Assembly (NCBI RefSeq): GCF_000377785.1
Contig: NZ_KB898724.1
Coordinates: 62,001 to 126,000, forward strand
DNA from: Thioalkalivibrio sp. ALJ24
Lineage (GTDB): Bacteria > Pseudomonadota > Gammaproteobacteria > Ectothiorhodospirales > Ectothiorhodospiraceae
Reading direction: 5' to 3'
Length of the DNA stretch: 64,000 bases
Part shown: positions 17,745 to 27,655 of the stretch, piece after piece
Numbering within the stretch: position 1 is the first letter of the stretch
Layout: every line of letters starts with the position of its first letter
Notes under the pieces: generated by a model
Databases searched by the model: none
Told to the model about the DNA's origin: nothing
The model's input: only the letters and a program-made list of their open reading frames with translations
Made by a program: the position numbers and the translations under genes

Positions 17745-20700
17745 GCGGCGGCACGGACGCGGCCCCGGAGCGCATGGGGATCTCCGGGCGCATCGCGAAG
17801 GCATTCCTGACCACCCAGATTACCCCTCTGCTGGCCCTCGTGGGCCTGCTGCTGGGCCTGTTCGCGATCCTCGTGACCCCGCGCGAGGAAGAGCCGCAGA
17901 TCAACGTCACCATGGCGGACGTGTTCATCCCGTTCCCCGGTGCCAGTGCCGAGGAGGTCGCGCATCTGGTGTCCACCCCGGCGGAACAGGTGCTCTCCGA
18001 GATCGAGGGGGTGGACGACATCTACTCCACCTCGCGTCCCGACATGGCGCACATCACCGTGCAGTTCGAGGTCGGCGAGGACCGCACCGCGGCGCTGGTG
18101 CGACTGTACAACCAGATCTTCTCCAACGATGACTGGATGCCGCAGAACCTCGGGGTCGGCGACCCGATGGTGCGACCGATGGGGATCGACGACGTCCCGA
18201 TCGTCAACGTGACCCTGTGGACCGAGGACGAGGAACGCGGCGGCCACGACCTGTTGCGCGTGGCGCACGGGCTGGAGACCCAGCTCAAGCGGGTTCCCGG
18301 CACGCGTGACATCTACACCGTGGGCGGGCCCGATCATGTGGTGCACGTGCGCTTTAAGCCGGAGATGCTGGCGGCGCACAACCTTGCGGTGGACGACCTG
18401 CGCGACGCCCTCGCGGTGTCGAACTTCTCGCGCGATGCCGGGCATGTGTACCAGGACGACGAGGAGATCCTGATCCAGGCCGGCGACTTCATCACCGAAC
18501 CCGAGGCGTTCGCGCGGCTGGTCGTCGGGATGCATGACGGACGCCCGGTGCATCTGGAAGATGTGGCCGAGGTCGAACAGGGCCCCGGCTATCCCTCTGA
18601 GCACGTCCGCTTCGCCCACGGTGCCGCGGCCGAGGGCGGGGGGCACATTGGCGACAGTCACCCGGCGGTGACGGTGGCGGTGGCCAAGCAGCCGGGCACC
18701 AACGCCCCCGACATCGCCGACCAGGTGATCGAACGCCTGGATCAGCTGGAGGGCACCTACATCCCCGACGGGGTCGAGGTGTCCATCACCCGCAACTACG
18801 GCGAGACGGCCGACGACAAGGCCTCGACGCTGATCCAGAAGCTGATGCTGGCGACCGCCTCGGTGATCATCCTGGTGTGGATCGCGCTGGGCTGGCGCGA
18901 GGCGTTCATTGTCGGCGTGGCGGTGATCGTTACCCTGGCGCTGACACTGTTCGCGTCCTGGGCCTGGGGCTTCACCCTCAACCGGGTCTCGCTGTTTGCG
19001 CTGATCTTCGCCATCGGCATCCTGGTGGACGACGCGATTGTGGTGGTGGAGAACATCCACCGACACATGGTCCAGGGCGGACGCAAGTTCCTCGAGTCGA
19101 TCCCGCTGGCGGTGGACGAGGTGGGCGGTCCGACGATCCTGGCGACCTTCACCGTGATCGCGGCGCTGCTGCCGATGGCCTTCGTCACCGGGCTGATGGG
19201 CCCGTACATGAGCCCGATTCCGATCAACGCCTCGATGGGGATGATCCTGTCGCTGGCGGTGGCCTACGTGGTGACCCCGTGGCTGACCTACAAGGTGCTC
19301 CGGCGTCAGGCCGAACAGCACGAGGCCGGCGGTGGCCACGGCGGACACGAATCCGGTGAAGCCGCCTCCGATAGCCTGATGCGGCTGTTCAACTTCCTGC
19401 TGCGGCCGTTCCTCGGCACCGGCGGGCGCAAGAAGCTCAACCGCACGGCGCTGTGGATCGGTACCCTGCTACTGATCCTGGGTTCGGTATCGCTGGCCTA
19501 TTACCAGCTGGTGGTGCTGAAGATGTTGCCGTTCGACGACAAGTCGGAGTTCCAGGTGGTGCTGGACATGCCCGAGGGGACCAGCCTGGAGCGCACCAGC
19601 CAGGTGCTGGGCGAGATGGCGGACTACCTCAAGACCGTTCCCGAAGTGCACGACGTGCAGACCTATGCAGGCACGGCCACGCCGATGAACTTCAATGGTC
19701 TGGTGCGCCAGTATTACCTGCGCGAGGGCAGCCACGTGGGTGACATCCAGGTCAATCTGACGCACGAGTCGGAGCGCGACCGGCGCAGCCATGACATCGC
19801 CCTGTCGGTGCGTGACGACATCAATGCCATCGCGCAGCGCTATGAGGGTGCGGCGGTCAAGGTGGTCGAGGTGCCGCCGGGGCCGCCGGTGATGTCGCCG
19901 ATCGTGGCCGAGATCTACGGGCCGGATTACGACGGCCAGATCGAGGTGGCCAAGCAGGTGCGCGAAGTGTTCGAGAACACCGAGGGTCTCACCGACATCG
20001 ACGACTCGGTGGAGCACCCCGGTCCGAAGAAGATCCTGCAGGTGGATCGCGAACGCGCAGCGCATCTGGGCGTGCCGCAGCAGGCAGTGGTCGATGCCAT
20101 CGAGACCTCCCTGTCGGGCGAGGACGTGACCTATCTTTACGGCTCCAACATCAAGTATGCGGTGCCGGTGCGGCTTGAATTCGACCGCGCGGAGAAGGGC
20201 AGCCTGGACCCGGTGCTGGGGCTCAAGGTTCGTTCGAAGGAAGGGGGTCTGGTCCCGCTGTCGGAGGTGGTGAACGTGGTGGATGCGACGCGCGAGCATT
20301 CCATCCACCACAAGAACCTGCTGCCGGTGGTGTACGTCCAGGGTGACCTGGCCGGCGGAGTCGACAGCCCGCTGTACGGCATGTTCGACATGTTCTTCGG
20401 CATGCGCGACAAGCCGATGGTGTACGACGAGCCGCTGGAACAGCGCTTCATCAGTCAGCCCGACCAGCCGTACGACTACAGCCTGAAGTGGGACGGCGAG
20501 TGGCAGGTCACCTACGAGACCTTCCGCGACATGGGCATCGCCTACTCGGTGGGCCTGATCCTGATCTACCTGCTGGTGGTCGCGCAGTTCCGCTCGTACA
20601 TGGTGCCGCTGATCATCATGGCACCCATCCCGCTGACGGTGATCGGGGTGATGCCGGGGCATGCGTTCGTGGACGCGTTCTTCATGGACGCCAAGTTCAC

Positions 20701-21037
20701 GGCGACCTCGATGATCGGGATGATCGCGCTGGCCGGGATCATCGTGCGCAACTCGATCCTGCTGGTGGACTTCATCAACGACGAGCTGCGCCGCGGGGTG
20801 GATACCATCGAGGCGGTGGTGCATGCGGGGGCCGTGCGCGCCAAGCCGATCGTGCTGACCGGCCTGGCGGCGATGGTCGGTGCCGGGTTCATCCTGGATG
20901 ACCCGATCTTCTCCGGACTGGCGGTCTCGCTGATCTTCGGGGTGTTCGTCTCCACCCTGCTGACGCTGGTGATCATCCCGGTGCTGTACTACCTGTACGT
21001 GCGCAACCGGGTGCACCTGATCCGCGAAGCAGCGTAG
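17741..21037 (+). CDS. RND efflux permease (AcrB/ACR_tran family)
   Basis: A 1098-residue inner-membrane pump, slightly longer than AcrB. It has the two-fold RND layout: a first helix at about 25-45, a large periplasmic loop, helices 2-6 at about 365-520, a second large loop, and helices 8-12 near the C-terminus. The TM4 motif GILVDDAIVVVENI keeps the paired aspartates of the proton relay. A His/Gly-rich cytoplasmic segment (about residues 525-545: EAGGGHGGHESG) is unusual and could bind metal. Operon with the adaptor upstream. Drug, metal or lipid export are all possible. Confidence 0.92.
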   Translation: MSGGTDAAPERMGISGRIAKAFLTTQITPLLALVGLLLGLFAILVTPREEEPQINVTMADVFIPFPGASAEEVAHLVSTPAEQVLSEIEGVDDIYSTSRPDMAHITVQFEVGEDRTAALVRLYNQIFSNDDWMPQNLGVGDPMVRPMGIDDVPIVNVTLWTEDEERGGHDLLRVAHGLETQLKRVPGTRDIYTVGGPDHVVHVRFKPEMLAAHNLAVDDLRDALAVSNFSRDAGHVYQDDEEILIQAGDFITEPEAFARLVVGMHDGRPVHLEDVAEVEQGPGYPSEHVRFAHGAAAEGGGHIGDSHPAVTVAVAKQPGTNAPDIADQVIERLDQLEGTYIPDGVEVSITRNYGETADDKASTLIQKLMLATASVIILVWIALGWREAFIVGVAVIVTLALTLFASWAWGFTLNRVSLFALIFAIGILVDDAIVVVENIHRHMVQGGRKFLESIPLAVDEVGGPTILATFTVIAALLPMAFVTGLMGPYMSPIPINASMGMILSLAVAYVVTPWLTYKVLRRQAEQHEAGGGHGGHESGEAASDSLMRLFNFLLRPFLGTGGRKKLNRTALWIGTLLLILGSVSLAYYQLVVLKMLPFDDKSEFQVVLDMPEGTSLERTSQVLGEMADYLKTVPEVHDVQTYAGTATPMNFNGLVRQYYLREGSHVGDIQVNLTHESERDRRSHDIALSVRDDINAIAQRYEGAAVKVVEVPPGPPVMSPIVAEIYGPDYDGQIEVAKQVREVFENTEGLTDIDDSVEHPGPKKILQVDRERAAHLGVPQQAVVDAIETSLSGEDVTYLYGSNIKYAVPVRLEFDRAEKGSLDPVLGLKVRSKEGGLVPLSEVVNVVDATREHSIHHKNLLPVVYVQGDLAGGVDSPLYGMFDMFFGMRDKPMVYDEPLEQRFISQPDQPYDYSLKWDGEWQVTYETFRDMGIAYSVGLILIYLLVVAQFRSYMVPLIIMAPIPLTVIGVMPGHAFVDAFFMDAKFTATSMIGMIALAGIIVRNSILLVDFINDELRRGVDTIEAVVHAGAVRAKPIVLTGLAAMVGAGFILDDPIFSGLAVSLIFGVFVSTLLTLVIIPVLYYLYVRNRVHLIREAA

Positions 21038-21141
21038 TACCCGCGTGATCACGTGTCCGGGTCGGGCCCCGGGGTGGGGCATTTCCGCCCCGGGCGCGCG
21101 AGCGGCTACAATTCTTGCCCCAACCGAACCGGAGGCACCCA

Positions 21142-21360
21142 ATGAATGTCGATATGGGAGACGAGGGTCTGGACGTCACCGGGATCAGCCGCGAACAGTG
21201 CGCGACCCTGGTCGAAGCCCTGCAGGCGAGCAGTGATCAGCGTTTCATGGACGATCCGGAGCTGCGGCGGCTGTTCAAGCTGCTGGCGGTACTGCAAAGC
21301 GATCTGTGGGACGAGATGACCTCGGGTCAGTTCGATTTCAGCCAGTACAAGAAGCAGTAG
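21142..21360 (+). CDS. small acidic protein of unknown function
   Basis: A 72-residue acidic, helical protein without membrane segment or signal peptide, preceded by a textbook GGAGG site 6-8 bases before the ATG. Coding is supported by the ribosome site, the GC-rich third positions and the tight spacing to the next small gene. I do not recognise the family. It could be an adaptor for the membrane proteins around it. Confidence 0.65.
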   Translation: MNVDMGDEGLDVTGISREQCATLVEALQASSDQRFMDDPELRRLFKLLAVLQSDLWDEMTSGQFDFSQYKKQ

Positions 21361-21379
21361 CGCACTGCGGGAGCCCGTC

Positions 21380-21583
21380 ATGTCCGATTCCTCCGGCCGC
21401 CCCTCCAATTTTGCCATTGGCAACATCCTGCTCGCCGTGGCGGCCGTGATGCTGTTCTTCTTCGTCCAGCTGTGGGAACTGATCGGTGTCGTGGCATTGT
21501 TGCTGTGGATGGCCCTGGCGGCCGCAGGCGTCTATTTCATCATGAAGGACAAGGATATCAATCCTGGTGGACCGCCCAACTGA
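21380..21583 (+). CDS. small two-helix membrane protein
   Basis: A 67-residue protein with two hydrophobic segments (about 12-31 and 34-54) and a short Lys/Asp-containing C-terminus ending in PGGPPN. It follows the 72-residue gene by 19 bases and overlaps the start of the hybrid kinase gene (GTG at 21567) by 17 bases in another frame, suggesting one transcript. Function unknown; a membrane partner of the kinase is a possibility. Confidence 0.6.
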   Translation: MSDSSGRPSNFAIGNILLAVAAVMLFFFVQLWELIGVVALLLWMALAAAGVYFIMKDKDINPGGPPN

Positions 21584-24500
21584 ACCCGTCGGTTCGCCGG
21601 GGGGAGGTTCGCTTTCCGTTTTCGAGGACCTGCTTGAAGGGCATCTGGGTCGGCTCCGCGGTCTCGCCGAGGACCTGGATGCGACCGGCGTGTCGTCCGA
21701 TCGGATCGATGCCCTCTACCGGGAGATCAATGCACTGGGACGTGCCGCAAGGGCGCACGGGGTGCACGAGCTTGCGCGTCTGGGCGAGGCCCTGAAGGCT
21801 ACGCTCGCCGGTCTGAGCGCAAAAGCCAGCCCCGCGGATCGCGAGTTGCTGCGCCTGGGGCTGGCGCGCCTGGAGGCCTCGGCCGAGGCATGGACACGCC
21901 GGGGCCGGAGCAGGCCCGAGGTGCGGCCCGAACCCGGCAACCATGCCGTCCCGGAGGGCGGGTGGGTGCTGGTGGACTCGGTGGACACCGCAATCGGTGC
22001 CGAGATCGCGCGCAAGCTGCAGGCGCGGGGATTTCGCACGGACGATCCGGGCACCGGTTCGGAAGACGGGACGGTGGCGCCTGCTGGACTCCCGCCCGCG
22101 GCCCGGGTGGTCTGCTTCGGCGAGGTCCTGCCCGATTCCCCTGCGCTGACCCGGCTGCGCGAGCCCGGTCAGGGGTTCCTGCCAACCCTCGCGGTGGCGC
22201 GCTACTGGAATCCGGGGGCTCGCCTGCAGGCGGTGCGCGAAGGGGCGGCCCGCTGCCTCGACTATCCCCTGGCGGACGAGACCCTGCTGGAGCAGCTGGC
22301 GCAGATCGGCGGGGTGGTCACGGAGGCCGGCTATCAGGTGCTGATCGTCGGTGGCGAAAGCGACGAGGCGCTGGTTGAAGAACTGCGTGGGGTCGGGCTG
22401 GAGGCCGATGCGCGTTCCGACCCGGACACGGCACTGGCACGGGTCCACGGCGGCGCAGTCGAGGTGCTGGTGCTGGATGCGGATGCGTCGCAGCCCGGCT
22501 GCCGTGCGTCGGAGTTTACCGCCCTGCTGCGTACCCGCGACAACGGTTCCACCCTCCCCGTCATGATGCTGACGGAGGATCCGGCACGCATCAACGACCT
22601 GATGGCCCTGCATCCCGGGACCTGCGGGGTGTTCCTGAAACCGGTCCGGCCGCGGCAGTTGGCGGATGCGATCGCCGCCCACGCCCGCCAGCAGCGTCAG
22701 AAGGACGGGGTCTCGCGGGCCTACCGTCAGGCGCTGTACGAGCGTGAACGCGAACATCTCGCGGTGAACGAGCATGCGCTGGTCAGCATCACCGACGTGG
22801 CCGGCGACATCATCTACGCCAACGAACGCTTCGCCCGAGTCAGCGGCTACGCGGTGTCCGAACTTCTGGGCTGCAATCATCGCCTGCTGAAATCGGGCAT
22901 GCACCCGGATGCGTTCTACACCGAGTTGTGGGAGACCATCGCCAGCGGGCGTATCTGGCAGGGCGAGGTCTGCAACCGGGCCCGTGACGGCTCGCTGTAC
23001 TGGGTGGAGACCACCGTCGTTCCGTATCTCGACGGCGACGGTCTGCCCTACCAGTACGTGTCCATCCGTACCGACATCACCACGGTCAAGCGCCAGGAGC
23101 ATCGGCTGCGCAGCAGCCAGGTGTTCACCAACATGGGTACCTGGGAGTGGACCCCCGGGCGCGAAGAACTGGAATGGTCGGAGCGCATCGCGCCGCTGCT
23201 GGGGTATCAGAACGGCGACCTGGCGCCCACCGAAGACAACTTCCTCGCCGCGGTGCACCCGGAGGATCGCGAACGGGTACGCAACGCGATCCGCAGTTCC
23301 ATGCGTCGCGGGGCCTATCTCGAGCTGGAGCACCGGGTCGTGTGGCCGGACGGGACCGTGCGCTGGCTCCTGCAGCGTGGTGACGTGGAGCGCGATGCCG
23401 CCGGTGACGTCCTGCACATGCTGGGCGTGATGCAGGACATCACCAAGCGCAAGCAATCCGAACTGGCACTGGCCGAGCAGACCGGGCGTCTGCGTGAGGC
23501 CCAGCGCCTCGCGCGCGTCGGGCACTGGGAATACGAGCCGGAGTCCGGGCGCCTGGGGTGGTCGGATATCGTTTACGAGCTGTTTGACCTGTCCCCGGGG
23601 AACGGCCCGCTGTCGATGGAGGCCTTCCGCGACTATGTGCATCCCGAGGATCTGGAGCATCTCGACGCGGCGCTGGAACAGGCCCGGGGTGAAGGGCGCG
23701 GGGAGAGCGTCCTGCGCATCCGGCGTCCCGGCGGGGACCGGCGCCACATGCAGCTGATCGCCCACCAGAAACCCTCCGGCGAGAACCCGGACCGTGCGAG
23801 GCTGACCGGTACGCTGCAGGATGTGACCGAACTGCAGCAGGCGCAGGAAGAGCTGTCATTGTTCCGGCGCATCTTCGAGGCCTCCGAACAGGCGATCTCG
23901 ATCGCGGACCGGGAGGGCTTCATGATCTACAACAACCCCTCGGCGCTGGAGATGACCGGATATGCCGAAGCGGACCTGGCCGGGAGGCCCTACCGCGAAC
24001 TGATCCCCGAGGAGGCGGCACAGGCGGGGCGGGAGATCGACGAGATCCGTCATGCGGGCGGGGCATGGACCGGACAGCTGCCGATCCGCTGCCGCAACGG
24101 CGCGGTGATCATGACGCGAAGCACGGTGGGGGTGGTCCGGGACCGTCGCGGTGATCCCCAGTACATCTTCAACATCTTCAGCGACTTCACCGCCGAGCTG
24201 CAGCGGCGTGCCGAGCTGGACCGGGCGCGCGAGGAGGCCGAACAGGCCAGCCGGGCCAAGTCGGATTTCCTGTCCAACATGAGCCACGAACTGCGTACCC
24301 CGATGAACGCGATCCTGGGCTTCGCCCAGCTGCTGCAGCGCGACCCGGTACTGGGCGAGCGTCAGCGCGGCCAGCTGGACGAGATCAGCCGCGCCGGGCG
24401 GCACCTGCTGGAGCTGATCAACGAGATCCTCGACCTGGCGCGGATCGAGTCCGGGCGCATGCAGGTCGCGCGGGAGCCGGTGGATGTCGCCGGAGTGGTT

Positions 24501-25418
24501 CGTGAATGCGGGTCGCTGATGGGTCCGCTGGCGGAGGAACGCGACATCCGGCTCGCGGGCATCGATGCGGTGGCGGCGCAGGCCCCGCGGGTGCTGGCGG
24601 ATCGCACGCGGGTCAAGCAGGTCCTGCTGAACCTGCTGTCCAATGCGGTCAAGTACAACCACGAGGGCGGGTGCGTGACCCTGGAGGTCACCCACGAGGA
24701 CGCCATGCTGCGCCTGGGGGTGCGCGATGACGGTCCCGGCCTGTCACAGGAACAGCAGGAACGCCTGTTCCAGCCGTTCGAGCGGCTGGAGGCGGACCAG
24801 GGCGGTATCGAGGGCAGTGGCGTGGGTCTGACCATCACCCGCCACCTGGTCACGATGATGAACGGTCGTCTGGGACTGGAGAGCGCGCCGGGCGAGGGGG
24901 CCTTGTTCTGGTTCGAACTGCCGCTGGCGGACGGCGCGGATGCGACGGCGAACGCGGACGGGGCCGTGTATACGCAAGGGCCGGGCGGGTCGGCGCCCGG
25001 CTCCGGCGATTCCGGGGCGTCGGGCGACTCCGGCACCCCACGCTCCGTGCTGTGCATCGACGACCAGGCCGCCAACCTGCGTCTGCTGGAGGACATCCTC
25101 GGTCAGGAGCCGGACCTGCGCCCGGTGCTCGCAGATACCCCGCTCAAGGGTATCGAGGAGGCGACGCGTACGGTCCCCGACGTGATCCTGCTGGATCTGG
25201 CGATGCCCGGCATGGACGGCTATCAGGTGCTGCGCGCATTGCGCGCGGACGAGACCCTGGCGCAGGTGCCGGTGCTGGCGGTGACTGCCGACGCCACCGG
25301 GCCGACCCGCGAGCGGGCACTGCAGGCCGGGTTCGCGGAGGTGATCACCAAGCCGGTGGATCCCGCGGGCCTGCGTGAACGCGTGCGCGAGATCGCCGGC
25401 GACGCGGGTCAGAGGTAG
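21567..25418 (+). CDS. multi-PAS hybrid sensor histidine kinase
   Basis: A 1283-residue cytoplasmic hybrid kinase. In order: an HPt-like helical region (about 1-95), a receiver-like domain (about 250-375) with a central Asp and a conserved Lys, four PAS domains (about 395-515, 520-635, 640-755 and 765-890), HisKA with phospho-acceptor His907 in SHELRTP, HATPase_c with an N box and a GSGVGL G box, a Gly/Ser linker, and a C-terminal receiver with Asp1210. No membrane segment, so the signal is probably intracellular (redox, O2 or a small ligand through PAS). The GTG start overlaps the preceding small membrane gene. No separate response regulator or output gene is adjacent. Its stop overlaps the stop of the convergent gene by 10 bases. 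Confidence 0.93.
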   Translation: MDRPTEPVGSPGGGSLSVFEDLLEGHLGRLRGLAEDLDATGVSSDRIDALYREINALGRAARAHGVHELARLGEALKATLAGLSAKASPADRELLRLGLARLEASAEAWTRRGRSRPEVRPEPGNHAVPEGGWVLVDSVDTAIGAEIARKLQARGFRTDDPGTGSEDGTVAPAGLPPAARVVCFGEVLPDSPALTRLREPGQGFLPTLAVARYWNPGARLQAVREGAARCLDYPLADETLLEQLAQIGGVVTEAGYQVLIVGGESDEALVEELRGVGLEADARSDPDTALARVHGGAVEVLVLDADASQPGCRASEFTALLRTRDNGSTLPVMMLTEDPARINDLMALHPGTCGVFLKPVRPRQLADAIAAHARQQRQKDGVSRAYRQALYEREREHLAVNEHALVSITDVAGDIIYANERFARVSGYAVSELLGCNHRLLKSGMHPDAFYTELWETIASGRIWQGEVCNRARDGSLYWVETTVVPYLDGDGLPYQYVSIRTDITTVKRQEHRLRSSQVFTNMGTWEWTPGREELEWSERIAPLLGYQNGDLAPTEDNFLAAVHPEDRERVRNAIRSSMRRGAYLELEHRVVWPDGTVRWLLQRGDVERDAAGDVLHMLGVMQDITKRKQSELALAEQTGRLREAQRLARVGHWEYEPESGRLGWSDIVYELFDLSPGNGPLSMEAFRDYVHPEDLEHLDAALEQARGEGRGESVLRIRRPGGDRRHMQLIAHQKPSGENPDRARLTGTLQDVTELQQAQEELSLFRRIFEASEQAISIADREGFMIYNNPSALEMTGYAEADLAGRPYRELIPEEAAQAGREIDEIRHAGGAWTGQLPIRCRNGAVIMTRSTVGVVRDRRGDPQYIFNIFSDFTAELQRRAELDRAREEAEQASRAKSDFLSNMSHELRTPMNAILGFAQLLQRDPVLGERQRGQLDEISRAGRHLLELINEILDLARIESGRMQVAREPVDVAGVVRECGSLMGPLAEERDIRLAGIDAVAAQAPRVLADRTRVKQVLLNLLSNAVKYNHEGGCVTLEVTHEDAMLRLGVRDDGPGLSQEQQERLFQPFERLEADQGGIEGSGVGLTITRHLVTMMNGRLGLESAPGEGALFWFELPLADGADATANADGAVYTQGPGGSAPGSGDSGASGDSGTPRSVLCIDDQAANLRLLEDILGQEPDLRPVLADTPLKGIEEATRTVPDVILLDLAMPGMDGYQVLRALRADETLAQVPVLAVTADATGPTRERALQAGFAEVITKPVDPAGLRERVREIAGDAGQR

Positions 25419-26755
25419 AGCCAGGCGACGATCGCGACCGCGGCGACCACCGCCACCGCATCGGCGCTCAGCGCGGCGGCCAGGGTGTGGCGGACCCGCT
25501 TGACCCCGATCGCGCCGAAATACACCGCGAGCACGTAGAAGGTGGTTTCGGTGGAACCCTGCAGGGTGGACACCAGCATGCCGACGTGGGTATCCGGTCC
25601 GGTGGCCGGGTCCTGCATGATCCCGGCCATGATGCCGTAGGCCCCGGATCCGGACAGTGGCCGCAGCAGCGCCATCGGCAGGGCCTCGGCGGGCAGTCCG
25701 AAGGGCGTGGTCCACGGCCCGACCAGCCCGACGAACATCCCCAGCGCGCCGCTCTCGCGCAGCATGCCTACCGCGACCAGGATGGCCACCAGGTAGGGGA
25801 TGATCCGCAGGGCCACGTTGAAGCCCTCTTTCGCCCCCTCGACGAAGACCTCGTATACCGGCACCCCGCGCAGCACGCCATAGGAGAGAAAGCCGACCAC
25901 CAGTCCCGGGATGATCCACGGGGCGATGGCCTGGCCGTAGATGATGGTCAGCGGGATGATCGCCAGTACCCCCAGCAGGACCAGGAGCGAGACCCAGGCG
26001 GGATAGCCCTCGGCCGGGACCTCGATGTTCATCGGCTGGGGCTGCTCGCCCGGCTCCGTGTCCCGGTCGGCATTGGAGCGCCGGTCCCCGGGGCTGGCTT
26101 CAGCATCGGGGTCGTCAAGGCCGCCGGGCGGGATCTCGCGGGTGGCCGCCGGAGGGCGGAACCAGCGTTGCAGGACCAGCGCGCTGGTGATCCCGGCGAC
26201 CGTGGCGAACAGTGTCGCGAACAGCGTGGTCGGCAGGATGGCGGCCGGATCCTCCGAGCCCAGCGAGGCGCGCAGGGCGATCACGCCGGTGGGCAGCAGG
26301 GTGATGCTGGAGGTGTTGATCGCCAGGAACAGCGCCATCGCGTTGGTGGCGGTGCCCGGGTGGGGGTTGAGCTTCTCCAGCTCCTGCATCGCGCGGATCC
26401 CGAACGGCGTGGCGGCATTGCCCAGCCCGAGGATGTTGGCGGAGAAGTTCAGGATCATTGCGCCCATCGCCGGGTGTTCCGGCGGGACGTCGGGGAACAG
26501 GCGCACCATCAGCGGCCGCAGCAGACGGGCGAGCACGGTCAACAGGCCGCCGGCCTCGGCGATCTTCATCAGGCCGAGGAACAGGGCCATCACCCCGACC
26601 AGCCCCAGGGCCAGTTCGACCGCGGCCCCGGCCGCCTCCACCGCGCCCTCGGAGAGCTCGGCCATCGGACGTTCGTCGGGATCGGTGGAGCGCAGCTCGC
26701 GCAGCGCCGCGGTGGCGAAGGCGATGACGACCAGCGCAAGAAAGATCGCGTTCAT
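25409..26755 (-). CDS. SpmA/SpmB-type nucleoside-recognition (Gate) membrane protein
   Basis: A 448-residue membrane protein with two Gate (nucleoside recognition) domains, equivalent to SpmA (about 40-200) fused to SpmB (about 255-445), joined by a hydrophilic linker (about 205-250) rich in Asp, Pro and Arg. About ten membrane helices. Spore-former SpmA/B affect core dehydration, but this fused form is common in non-sporulating Proteobacteria and its substrate is unknown. Signature stretches include GLGNAATPFG and GSGAYG. The 3' end overlaps the kinase gene by 10 bases tail to tail. Confidence 0.82.
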   Translation of the reverse strand: MNAIFLALVVIAFATAALRELRSTDPDERPMAELSEGAVEAAGAAVELALGLVGVMALFLGLMKIAEAGGLLTVLARLLRPLMVRLFPDVPPEHPAMGAMILNFSANILGLGNAATPFGIRAMQELEKLNPHPGTATNAMALFLAINTSSITLLPTGVIALRASLGSEDPAAILPTTLFATLFATVAGITSALVLQRWFRPPAATREIPPGGLDDPDAEASPGDRRSNADRDTEPGEQPQPMNIEVPAEGYPAWVSLLVLLGVLAIIPLTIIYGQAIAPWIIPGLVVGFLSYGVLRGVPVYEVFVEGAKEGFNVALRIIPYLVAILVAVGMLRESGALGMFVGLVGPWTTPFGLPAEALPMALLRPLSGSGAYGIMAGIMQDPATGPDTHVGMLVSTLQGSTETTFYVLAVYFGAIGVKRVRHTLAAALSADAVAVVAAVAIVAWLYL

Positions 26756-26774
26756 GCGCCGGTGGCCGTGACCG

Positions 26775-27635
26775 TCAGCGGTTCTCGCCGCGCGAAACCA
26801 GGCGCAGGAAGGCGTCCATCCAGCGCGCCGGCAGGATCGCCTTGAGGAAGGCGAACAGATGCGTGGGGAAGGTCACGCGGTAGCGCAGCTTTGGCCGCCG
26901 TGCCTCCAGGGCATGGATCACGCAGCGCGTCACGGCCTCCGGCCCGAGGGTGAACGGGGCATCGGCCTCCGCGTCGGCCATGCGTGCCTCGGCCGCCTCG
27001 TAGGTGCGGGCCCAGGGGCTGTGGGCGCGGTGGATGTGGTGGCGGAAGGCCTTCAGCGCATTGGCGCGGAACTCCGAGCGGATCGGCCCCGGCTGGATCA
27101 GCACCACGCGGATCCCGCTGCCGTGGAGTTCCTGGCGCAGGGTGTCGGACATCCCCTCGAGTGCAAACTTGGAGGTGACGTAGGCCCCGCGCAGGCGCAG
27201 CGGGGCGAAGCCCAGCACCGACGAGTTCTGGATGATGCGCCCCTCGCCGGCGCGGCGCATCGCGGGGATCACCAGGTTGGTGAGCTCCAGCCAGCCCAGC
27301 ACGTTGGTCTCCAGCTGGGCGCGCAGGGCGGCGCGCGAGAGGTCTTCCACCGCCCCCGGCTGGCCGTAGGCGCCGTTATTGAACAGGCCGTAGAGCTTCC
27401 CGCCGGTGCGGTGCAGCACCTCGTGCGCCGCGCTGCGGATGCTGGCGGAGTCGTTGAGGTCCAGCTGCAGGGCCTCGAAGCCTTCCCTCTTCAGGCGCGA
27501 GACGTCCTCGGCGGCGCGCGCCGTGGCGAACACCCGATAGCCGCGGTCGCGCAGGGCGCGGGCCGCGTGGGCCCCGATCCCGGAAGAGCAGCCGGTGATC
27601 AGGACGGCGCGGGCATCGTCTTCGGCGGAACTCAC
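26775..27635 (-). CDS. short-chain dehydrogenase/reductase
   Basis: A 286-residue classical SDR. TGCSSGIG (about 14-21) binds the dinucleotide, a variant NNGAYG follows the fourth strand, and Tyr-X3-Lys occurs as YVTSK (about 152-156) with the catalytic Ser in the preceding NSSV block. The C-terminal extension (about 245-286) is hydrophobic and basic, as in the YbbO-like subgroup. Substrate unknown; lipid or aldehyde reduction is plausible. It lies 19 bases upstream of the SpmA/B-type gene and 22 bases downstream of the DsrE-like gene, so the three probably form an operon. Confidence 0.9.
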   Translation of the reverse strand: MSSAEDDARAVLITGCSSGIGAHAARALRDRGYRVFATARAAEDVSRLKREGFEALQLDLNDSASIRSAAHEVLHRTGGKLYGLFNNGAYGQPGAVEDLSRAALRAQLETNVLGWLELTNLVIPAMRRAGEGRIIQNSSVLGFAPLRLRGAYVTSKFALEGMSDTLRQELHGSGIRVVLIQPGPIRSEFRANALKAFRHHIHRAHSPWARTYEAAEARMADAEADAPFTLGPEAVTRCVIHALEARRPKLRYRVTFPTHLFAFLKAILPARWMDAFLRLVSRGENR

Positions 27636-27655
27636 GCGGACCTCCGGGCGGTCGG

